In this document: positions 56,301 through 64,000 of the stretch, one piece after another
How positions within the stretch are numbered: position 1 is the stretch's first letter
Layout: each line of letters starts with the position of its first letter
NCBI GenBank assembly: GCA_014058105.1
Contig: JACGCM010000440.1
Span: forward strand, 2,046,001 to 2,110,000
Length of the DNA stretch: 64,000 bases
Source: Kingdonia uniflora
Taxonomy: Eukaryota > Streptophyta > Magnoliopsida > Ranunculales > Circaeasteraceae
Direction of reading: 5' to 3'
The notes under the pieces: model-generated
Told to the model about the DNA's origin: nothing
The model's input: the letters and a program-made list of their open reading frames with translations, nothing else
The model's database searches: none
Translations under genes and position numbers: made by a program

Positions 56301-57293
56301 AGACTTTTACATCTTATCTGACCTATTATTGGCTCTTTTGTTTCTGTTGATTCCACTCTCTTTCAAAACTGTCTCGAGCTCAATACCTTCTCAAGCTACA
56401 GTATCCAATAGTGATTCTTTTCTTGTCACCTTAGACCGAAGACCTGTAACATAATACAACAAATTGTTAAACCATAGAATAAACCTACAACTATAACAGT
56501 TCAATTTTATACAATATTACTTACTTTTCTTCAAAGTTCTATATACAAGGTCCATGGGTTCCTCGTCAATTCTCTACAGACAGTCCCCTTTCACCCATAT
56601 CGCATTATTATCCCAAACTTGACCTGCTGAATTTAGATCGTAGAAAAGAGGTAGAGGCAAACTAGAACAGAAATACGCACCTCCAGTTGCAGCATAATAT
56701 TTTATAGTATAGTACTACAAAACGTCCTCAGGAGTTATTCTCCTCTACACCTCATTATTCACCCACAATCTATTTAGAGTCTCACAGACATTAATTACCT
56801 CCCATATGTTTCCATTCAATTGGGCAGGAAAAGCCTCTATGGTATTCAATATACCTTTAGCAAGATTGCTAAAAGGCAATCTTAGCCCGTATTCCAGCTG
56901 GGACATATAATACAAAAATCCTTGGTCCATGTTATTTTGGACATTCCCATCAAAATACTCTAAAAATATATATTCCTGCAGCTTCCTCCTCGTTTTCTCC
57001 TGTACTAAGTCAGGTAACAAAATGAAATACTCTTTTCCACTTTTCACAGTGCATCCCGTAAACAACCTCCCAACGTATTCTACAATATTACTCCATTTTT
57101 CACTTATACTGGCTTGGGATTTATAAAATTCTTTGAATACATTAGATTTCAGAGGATAAGAGTACAACATACCAAAGAAATCTAGAAATTGTACTTCATC
57201 ATCCCCCTCAGAATGTATATCTACGGTTTCTACATTTTCAGACTTAACCATACGATCAGAGGTCGACATCTCCGTATCAAGTGAAACCTCCAT
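53393..57293 (-). pseudogene. Antisense ORF of Tat copy 2: gypsy-type transposon domain plus coiled coil
   Basis: The first exon (57293-56745) is open for 182 codons: MEVSLDTEMSTSDRMVKSEN, FFGMLYSYPLKSNVFKEFYK, then GFLYYMSQLEYGLRLPFSNL, IEAFPAQLNGNIWEVI. The GF-x-Y-x-LEYGLRLPF and AQLNGNxW blocks resemble the 'putative gypsy type transposon' domain (PF04195). After a likely intron (~56520-56450) come LRSKVTRKESLLDTVA, a basic region with VNAKKRRVDLPA (possible nuclear signal), and an α-helical coiled coil with heptads (54784-54239; QLQFAKAIKTANNLTQKVEG, SSESSIENFKSKMIRKENEL, SVVEQLSDALPVKDIDIWMA). It ends near RAPEFMVERPPV-stop (53406). Antisense ORFs after pol are known in Tat elements; their function is unknown. 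It has relatively few stops. Confidence 0.75.
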
Positions 57294-57813
57294 TACAGAT
57301 GTAGGCTAAAGGAAGAGATTTATTTATATAACAGATTCTCCTCACACCCCAGCCTACATACAAGTCTAGGTATTATGTCAATTCATTCAATCATTATCTT
57401 TTGTCTATACGCATCCATACATGCATATACTATATCTTTATTATACATATGCAAACATATATCTTTTTACATACATATCCAACAATTTTTTCAAACATTT
57501 ATTATAAATAGCAAAAAAATTCAAAATTTTGAAAACCCATAATATTTTTAAACTTCACATTCACTAAATCAAAAACTCTGCTACTAACCTTCAACGTCTA
57601 AGTATGAATGAGAAACAGTGCCCAATCGTTTTTTCATAATGGCACTGTTCATCTAATGTCTAGACCCTTCCTCTATAGACTTTACTCCCCTTCTGTGATG
57701 ATCACCTTCGTCTAATCTCTCACTTGAATCTCTGTAAAATTTTCTCTTTTCTCTCCTACTGTCCTTTTATTTTTCAGAGTTACATAAATGTTTGAATAGG
57801 GAAGACAAACTAT

Positions 57814-57821
57814 TATTTATA
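57814..57821 (-). promoter_or_regulatory. Candidate TATA box for the antisense ORF
   Basis: On the minus strand AAAGTATAAATAATAG lies ~520 bp upstream of the antisense ORF start, in a region with a CT/GA-rich leader below it (57780-57700). The distance leaves room for a leader or a 5' intron. Sequence match only. Confidence 0.4.
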
Positions 57822-58285
57822 CTTTCTTTCTATAACTACTGGCAGTTATTGGGCCTCGCACGGGCCGCCTTTGGTTTTAGAACCGAGGCTTCCCTTCCAC
57901 AATTAATGTAAGACATTTCATACCTTTTTGGAGAAATGCCTTCCCATCATTACCCCAAGTCCAATATTTTAATACACTCTCATCTCTCCTGTCCAAATCT
58001 CTCTCTGACCTTCCCACACTCATGATGACTCAATACTCACAAGCAATCAAACTTTTCCTACCTTACACAATAGATAAAAATTAAAGCTAATATGCTTTTT
58101 CCATTGCTACTTCTCCAAATTAAAGAACTACTGAAATCATTTTTAATGTTATCAAATTTTAAAATTCAAAATTTTTATTCACAAGAGTTCCAAAAAACAT
58201 TTGCAACAAAACAGGAACAAATTCAAGAGACATATTTTACCTACATTCCAATGAAAGTTATTCGAACTAAATTTAGTTTATTCCA

Positions 58286-58640
58286 TTATACGTAATCACA
58301 CATAAAATATCCTAGATGTCCAGGAGCGCCACATTTAATCAGTTCGCCCCCAGCCATCCTCTCATCTTCCCTCACTATCTCTTCCACAGTAATTTGCCTC
58401 AAAGCAGCCTTTCGAGCTTCAGCCTCTAAAATAACTTTACGGAATATCTCTGAGTAATAGTGATGCCCAATCTCGAGCTCCTTTGCCGTCTCATTCAAAC
58501 CTTCAAACTAGATTTTAGATTCAGTCAAGTTGGCATCATAATCTAACAGCCCAAAAATTCTTTCCTACACTTCTATAATTTTTATCTCTAAACGCCCCTC
58601 TACCGCGTGACGAGCTCTTTGAGAACAAGTCCTCACCATT
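58286..58640 (-). pseudogene. Second antisense ORF (charged, helical), Tat 3' region
   Basis: Minus strand from MVRTCSQRARHAVEGRLEIK, with one stop, IFGLLDYDANLTESKI, one stop, then 70 open codons: ETAKELEIGHHYYSEIFRKV, LEAEARKAALRQITVEEIVR, ending MCDYV-stop. It is rich in Glu/Arg/Ala, so probably helical. I do not recognise the family. It lies upstream of the antisense ORF on the same strand, so it may be a separate gene or an earlier exon region. Confidence 0.5.
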
Positions 58641-59238
58641 CTTTCTCCTTCCTCCTCTCTCTAATATTTCACAAGTTATTTATATACCTCGTGACGATAA
58701 CATCTAATCCCCCACATTTCGTTTATAGTATAATCTATTTTTCCATAACTGTAAATCCTAAGATCATGATAAAAAGTTATTTAAACTTATCTTTCCATAT
58801 CGACCTCATTACATTTCATCCATACACGTATCAAACTACTTTCCACCCCCTCCCCCTCTTAAGAACATTTCCAACAATACCTCTCTAGCTTGATATTTCA
58901 ATTCCTGTAAGAATTTTCCTCCTAGCACGATTCTTGAAATCTAATAAATTCGATACACATTTTCAAGTATATTTAAATCAACATCTTTACATATATTTTC
59001 AATCAGTTCGACTAGTGAAATTCTATTTTCAAGTTCGCCTTCTTAAAATTACATTTTCATACTCCAACATATACCTATTCCTTTTAACTCGATTTCAGTA
59101 ATAAAAACTAATTCGATCTATCAACACACTTTTTCGCACAAATATATTTTTATTAGCTCAAATATTGTTTATAAAATACTTTATAAATAACAAGTCTTTC
59201 AGACATTTCTACAGATCGATCTTCATGTACATTACTTT

Positions 59239-59860
59239 TTAGTTTTTCGCACAGTTCCGTACTGAAACTCTTTTGCAAGAAAGGTCTAAGAACTGGAAAT
59301 CACTGATCTTGATCCCTCCTTCACGCCATTTACTTCCACAAGAAACTGTATAAGCAGGGGTATCAGTTCCTGAACCAACCCTCAGACATAGGACCTTCTT
59401 CATGATAATATATGATAATTGTGTAGAAGAAAAACTTCCATTCTCCATCTCCCATCTCCACCACCACCGTCTCCTCATCCATAACCCCCACCAACTAAGA
59501 GTTAGTAGAAATTAAAGGAGGTCCTACATTAGAACCCAGTCCCTCGCAGGATACTGGCAGTAATGCCTCGCATATACGCTGACCTCGACATCTGTCTCCT
59601 CATCTTGTCATCTGCCAAAATGCGAAGGCACCTCCGACACTGCTCCCTAGATAAAACCATGTAATAAAATCTCTGCATATAGTAAAAATTATCTTTAGCT
59701 TCGACCATTTCTTCTTCCGATATGCATGATACGTCGGTGGTACAGAGATGGGTGTGGGGTTTTTCAGCCCTTGATTGCGAAAATATTGTAACTTCAACCT
59801 CTGAAACTCCATAGCCACTCTCCCTTCATATACCATTCGCCGGGTCTTTACTATTATCAA
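59239..59860 (-). pseudogene. Further minus-strand open frames in the Tat 3' region
   Basis: 59860-59600 is open for 86 codons (MVYEGRVAMEFQRLKLQYFR, NPTPISVPPTYHAY); 59478-59239 for 79 codons. Composition is protein-like in the first, less so in the second. No domain is recognised. They could be remnants of a third antisense gene; low confidence. Confidence 0.3.
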
Positions 59861-60174
59861 TCAGAGTATACATAGGATATTACAACAATAAAGTACTTTG
59901 ACAGATGCTCCAGTACATGTACTATTTATATAAAACTAACATTTAATGCACAGGTATGTTTCCAATGCAGTCATCATTCGAAGCAAAACCAATTTGAGAA
60001 CCCCAAATGTCAAGTACATCAATCCTTTCTATCATCACAAATGCCATATACAGTCTTCCATAAATAAATATTGAGTACCCAATCAGTCAAATTTACCATC
60101 AATACATCAAATCTTTTCAACTTCCAACACCAACAGTCAACTGGTCAGGTCTTTCTCAACTCGTGCCTTCAGTT

Positions 60175-60186
60175 GCGAGGGAGCGA
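60175..60186 (+). promoter_or_regulatory. Polypurine tract
   Basis: GCGAGGGAGCGA lies immediately before the 3' LTR (TTGTAGGG), where plus-strand priming would occur. Imperfect, as expected for an old element. Confidence 0.6.
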
Positions 60187-60187
60187 T

Positions 60188-60761
60188 TGTAGGGAACTAT
60201 CCCTCGACCTAGCCCAAAGTCGAACTACCTAAATATCATACTCGCGCATTATACATGTGACATGGACAGTCAACATTGACACTTTGACCACGAATTGATA
60301 AAGAACGTGGATCGGGCACTACAACAATATATGAAAATGTTAAAGACACCTGTCTCCCATGAACTAAACAGTTACACATTCAACTACTACTTGCCTTATT
60401 ATTAGGAGAATGTGCTTCTATACAATAACGAGCTGCGGGTAAGGTCTATATAAAGAAAAAGATCCAGAGGAGATAAGGACCCAAAAAAACCAGATTTCCT
60501 AGGCTCTAACACAAAACTTCTTATTTCAAGATCAAGCATTTCTAGCTCAAAGAGATTACTTGTAATAAGATATCAGCCTAAAGCAGTAAAAATTACAGTT
60601 ATTAAACCCTTAACTCGAGGTCGTGGTTTTTTACCTATTCAATGGATTTCCACGCTAAATTACCTGTGTCATTTCTTGTATTACATTAATTTTTATCATA
60701 GGTACATTTGGTGTAAGATATAATTTCAAGCTATTTCAAGCTACAAAATTAGGTTATTATA
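60188..60761 (+). repeat. 3' LTR of the Tat element
   Basis: It starts TGTAGGGAACTATCCCTCGA and ends AGGTTATTATA, where the 5' LTR has AGGCCATTACA. The following bases ATAAC nearly match ATAAT before the 5' LTR. Confidence 0.9.
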
Positions 60762-61090
60762 ATAACAAGTAAGATTTCTAATTTCTTCTTCAACTAGCAT
60801 GAATAATCGCTAAAGGCTTAAAGGCATAGTCTAGTATGACCACTCCCTTAATACCAGAACAATATAAGAAGGTTTAATCCCTATAGTAAGTTAAGATGAG
60901 AAGATTCCTTATTATACAACAAATCTAATCATTATTTAGTTGGAGGGATCGATGCACTTAACTCTCTTATCGAGTCACCAACAAAGAAAGAAAATAGAAT
61001 AATTGATGCGAGCTTTATCGATAGCGAGTCAAACAACGCTACTGTTCATGGTTTCCCTTTGCCACACTTTCATAGGGCTTTTTCTTTCTT

Positions 61091-61152
<62 letters not shown>

Positions 61153-62757
61153 TCTCGTTCATGGTTTCCCTTTCCCGCACTTGTATCTTACCATACAACT
61201 GGTTGCAATATAACTATTTAACTACCGAACTCTTAAGCATTAAACAATCATTACTTTAAATCACTAGATTATCATTATTTGCTAAATAAATATGTTTAGG
61301 AATAAAGTAAAAATGTCGGGGCATTACATATTAACCCACTAAAAAGAAATTTTGTCCCCAAAATTCAACGTTGCTACCAAATAAAAGTTTAAATCTTTAA
61401 TATATCCATTATATTTTTATCACGGCAAAATAAATTTACAACTATAACCACTTTTGTGCTTTAAATTAACAACTTCCCAATCCCCCAATGTACATGATAA
61501 CGAGAATGAAACTTTATTGCCCAATGACAGATATAGTCCCCATATCTTAAACAGTTGCTCTAGTGTGAGCTACTCAAGGCACAACATTCAATACTCTTTT
61601 GTAAAATCATCACTTCTTACTGGCTATATCATCTATTCTGTCTATTTTAATTTTGTTTGCAGAAATGAAATAAATTATTGTTGAACATGGTAAGGTACAT
61701 ACTTTTTTAAAAAGCCATTTTGGGCATGAGTGTTATTAAGAGGAGCACATCTTAAAGAAAGGGTAAAAAGGTAAAACTAAAATATTAAAATGTAATTATT
61801 TTAAAACCCCTCCAAACTCCTTCAATAATTTCAATTTAAGTCATTCCCCATCAAAATACTTAATTGAAGCATCTCTTACGGTCTCAACATCAAGAGAATA
61901 ATAAATTATATATTCAATTCTCCCATCTTTATCATATCTTTCCATCGTCAATATAGTTCTCTTATAGATTTCACGAACACGCTTACATTTAAATTTTTTA
62001 ACTTAAATTCTACTTCACGAATTCGGTATAAAAAATTCTATTTTTATAATGGAAATATGTGATTAAGGTAAGAAAATAGGAAATAGAGTTTATTGCACTC
62101 TTGATGTTGAAAAAATAATATAGATACTTTAATGACGGATTTAATGGAGAATTTTAGTGGTGGAGGAGCTATTATTGGAGGATCCTTTTATGTGCCTACT
62201 CCGTAAACAACATTGAAGAAGCTGGCCTAAAAGATGGTGTAGAAACAACCATCGGGATTAGTGATATTGCATATCTTTATAAGCTAATAAACTATCTTGA
62301 TTAGTAACCAACTACCTTGTGTACATGTGATGGTGTGGAAACAACCATCGGGAGGTCAAGGTTACGAATCTCACCACTGGTGGAGTTTAAGGTTGGAATG
62401 AGCCTGTCAGTCTTGTGATGGCTTGCCCAGTTCATGTGGTTTATGGGCTATTACACAAGCCCTAGAGGATCTAGTAGGGAATTGACGGTCTGCGGGAGCA
62501 AATGGCCGGATACCTTTAGCTACAAAATAAATCTAGATTAGTAGAAACTAGTGAGTTTCAGTTTTGGGATGGAAGTTAGGTTAGTGAAGCTCTTAAGTTA
62601 TTATTTAGACTAATAAGAAATAATATAAATTTTTAGTTCAAATGTTATCTATGCTAGTAAAGTTATTATTTAGTCTACTATAACTTATTAAACCCATGTT
62701 ACCCATCCAAATTTTTTGGACTAACCGTTGTGTAGTATGAATGGAGCTTTATTTTGT
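60762..62757. other. Non-coding stretch with microsatellite
   Basis: Apart from the CT tract at 61081-61156 nothing is recognised. 62215-62360 has AGATGGTGTAGAAACAACCA-type repeats: GTGTAGAAACAACCATCGGG and GTGTGGAAACAACCATCGGG. Confidence 0.5.
61045..61183 (+). repeat. (CT)n microsatellite between two copies of a ~25-bp sequence
   Basis: GTTCATGGTTTCCCTTTGCC at 61045 and GTTCATGGTTTCCCTTTCCC at 61157 flank CTTT repeats and ~30 CT units (61081-61156). Confidence 0.9.
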
Positions 62758-64000
62758 AAGGAGTCCGGATCCTCTCCACCGTGGTGGAGAGAATGGCTCT
62801 CTACTCCTCTTTAAATATTTTTGACACCTGTCCTTTCTAACTCTACTTTAACTCTCTCCACTCACCGTTATCCTTTAAGAGTTTTACTTTTAAAATATTT
62901 TACTAAATAAAAAAAAATCAACAAAACCTTTTCAACTTCAGGAAGTGTAGTTCTCCATTCTCCTTTCCTTATCATGGTTGTTCTTCTTTATACCTACAAA
63001 TTACAAGAAATTTGAGAATACCCTAAAGCACCTCTTTTATTCTTCAGAGTACATCAACCTCAAAAATTAATTGGTAAGTATTTTATGCCCGGTCGTCATC
63101 AGCAATTTTGATTCGATCATCGTCACATCTTAATTTGATTTCTACTGACCCTTAATTTGTCCTTTGAAGATGGTGTTCACGCTTTTCTCGCTCTCAGTTT
63201 TTCAACAAGCTTCTTCTTCGTATTACGGACGATAATAGTAAGCAACGGCCAGGTAGAGATTTTTGTATTAGTATATACAACACTGATCATTATCTCTAGC
63301 TTTATATATAGTTGAATTATATACTTACAATGAACTTAACAGGTGTGGAAACTTGTGTTGACAATGTAATAGACAAAGTAGCGGATGTCGGTAATCATGA
63401 TCAACATATTAATGTTGATTTGAGTCAATTCAATAACATGGCATATGAAGGGATGGTGTGTGATTATGAAGAAGATACATTCAAAAACTATAATGAGTTT
63501 GCAAGGAAAGTGGGTTTCAGCGTACACAAAGATAAAATATACATAAGAGCTGATGGGAGTATAAGGAGTAAAATGTTTGTTTGCTTTAAGCAAGGGTTAC
63601 AGAAAGAGGACAAACTGTGCAAAAATACAACCAAGGTGTGCAATGAATCAAGAACTGATTGCAAGGCTCGTATGATTATAAAAAATGAGGAGGATGAATG
63701 GATTGTTTCTGAGATTGTCTATGAACATAACCATGTTTTGGCGAACCCATCCAAGGCTTATATGTTGTGCTCACACAGAAAAGTAAAAGATGAACATCTA
63801 GCAAAAATTGAAAGTCTGAATGCAACAGGAATTACTCTTGTCGAAGGATTTAATTATATGGTTCATCAAGCCGAGGGTCATCAAAATGTTGGGATCACAT
63901 ATGTTGATTATAAAAATGCTCTTCGCAAGTGATGAGATGAAGAACTTAATAAAGGGGATGCTTGTACAGTAATGGAATATTTTGTAAAAAAGCAAGCCAA
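62758..64000 (+). mobile_element. Probable start of a FAR1-type MULE (continues beyond window)
   Basis: AAGGAGTCCGGATCCTCTCC begins a sequence with a short perfect hairpin (62772-62791: CTCTCCACC, GT, GGTGGAGAG), followed by a pyrimidine-rich leader and a FAR1-domain gene. Plant MULEs of the Jittery/FAR1 type have such genes. The other end is outside the window, so the element is inferred. Confidence 0.4.
63312..64000 (+). pseudogene. FAR1/FHY3-domain protein, 5' part, one in-frame stop
   Basis: From MNLTGVETCVDNVIDKVADV (start at 63312 or 63330; an acceptor TAACAG lies near 63340) through GMVCDYEEDTFKNYNEFARK, VGFSVHKDKIYIRADGSIRS, KMFVCFKQGLQ, RTDCKARMIIKNEEDEWIVS and EIVYEHNHVLANPSKAYMLC: the FAR1 DNA-binding domain, a WRKY-GCM1-type zinc fold with C, C and the HNH pair (residues ~50-160). 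After 206 codons TGA interrupts LRK-stop-DEELNKGDACTVMEYFVKKQ, which continues the same frame as in FRS proteins; the stop is one C-to-T change from CGA (Arg). The transposase-like core lies beyond the window. FAR1/FHY3 themselves activate light-response genes; this copy may be a transposase. Confidence 0.85.

Larger units (their letters stand above)
32972..60761 (+). mobile_element. Ty3/gypsy Tat-lineage LTR locus with two tandem internal regions
   Basis: One pair of LTRs (32972-33568 and 60188-60761) bounds 27.8 kb. The flanking 5 bases are ATAAT and ATAAC. A PBS follows the 5' LTR and a purine tract precedes the 3' LTR. Between them are two consecutive gag-pol-repeat-antisense ORF blocks in the same order (33645-47528 and 47530-60187) with no LTR at the junction. 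The pol order PR-RT-RNase H-archaeal-type RNase H-INT and an antisense ORF after pol mark the Tat lineage. An Athila-like fragment interrupts the first gag. Everything is degenerate. Confidence 0.85.

Noticed and set aside
61003..61259. Ser-Leu repeat frames
   Set aside because: They are translations of the CT microsatellite.
1..64000. CRISPR array, bacterial operon features, tRNA or rRNA genes
   Set aside because: No spaced repeats of CRISPR type, no ribosome binding sites with operons, and no tRNA or rRNA seen by eye; the sequence is plant nuclear.

Overview
The window looks like a repeat-rich intergenic region of a flowering plant nuclear genome, probably a eudicot. It is AT-rich, broken plant gene exons carry GT-AG introns, and most of it is plant transposable elements nested in each other. 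No intact host gene is present. The species cannot be named from the sequence alone.

Layout. 1-349: an unrecognised short open frame. 359-7837: a structurally complete Mutator-like element (MULE) with ~140-bp terminal inverted repeats (TIRs) and a perfect 9-bp target duplication. It carries a decayed MuDR-type transposase with a PB1-like N-terminus (minus strand), a GRF/zinc-knuckle gene (plus strand) and an acidic ORF; a LINE 3' fragment interrupts the transposase. 7961-11403: broken exons of tyrosyl-tRNA synthetase (two plus, one minus) and of methylthioadenosine nucleosidase. 13558-16332: a deleted PIF/Harbinger element with part of its transposase. 16336-19040: a foldback sequence, a possible solo LTR and a TE end. 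19067-22454: an ABCB (MDR-type) transporter pseudogene, split by a small Harbinger-like element with GCGGTAAA palindromes near its ends. 22607-23155: three copies of a ~100-bp repeat. 23360-31846: a hAT-type element (8-bp TSD) split by a 7.2-kb PIF/Harbinger (24179-31404, TSD TAA), which holds a plant mobile domain (PMD) gene copy plus its own transposase and Myb-like ORF.

32972-60761: a 27.8-kb Ty3/gypsy Tat-lineage locus bounded by one pair of ~0.6-kb LTRs with near-matching 5-bp flanks (ATAAT/ATAAC). Between the LTRs are two consecutive copies of gag, protease, RT, RNase H, archaeal-type RNase H, integrase, ~47-bp tandem repeats and an antisense ORF, with no LTR between them. The first gag is split by an Athila-like LTR-gag fragment. 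The complete antisense ORF has a gypsy-type transposon domain, a long coiled coil and a candidate TATA box of its own on the minus strand.

60762-64000: a CT microsatellite in a short duplication, then the start of a FAR1-domain gene, probably in another MULE running off the window.

Functionally this is a graveyard. Nearly every ORF carries stops or frameshifts, several of them at CAA/CAG/CGA codons as expected from deamination of methylated cytosines. The most unusual structures are the double internal region inside one LTR pair, the antisense ORF with its possible promoter, and the PMD gene inside a Harbinger element.
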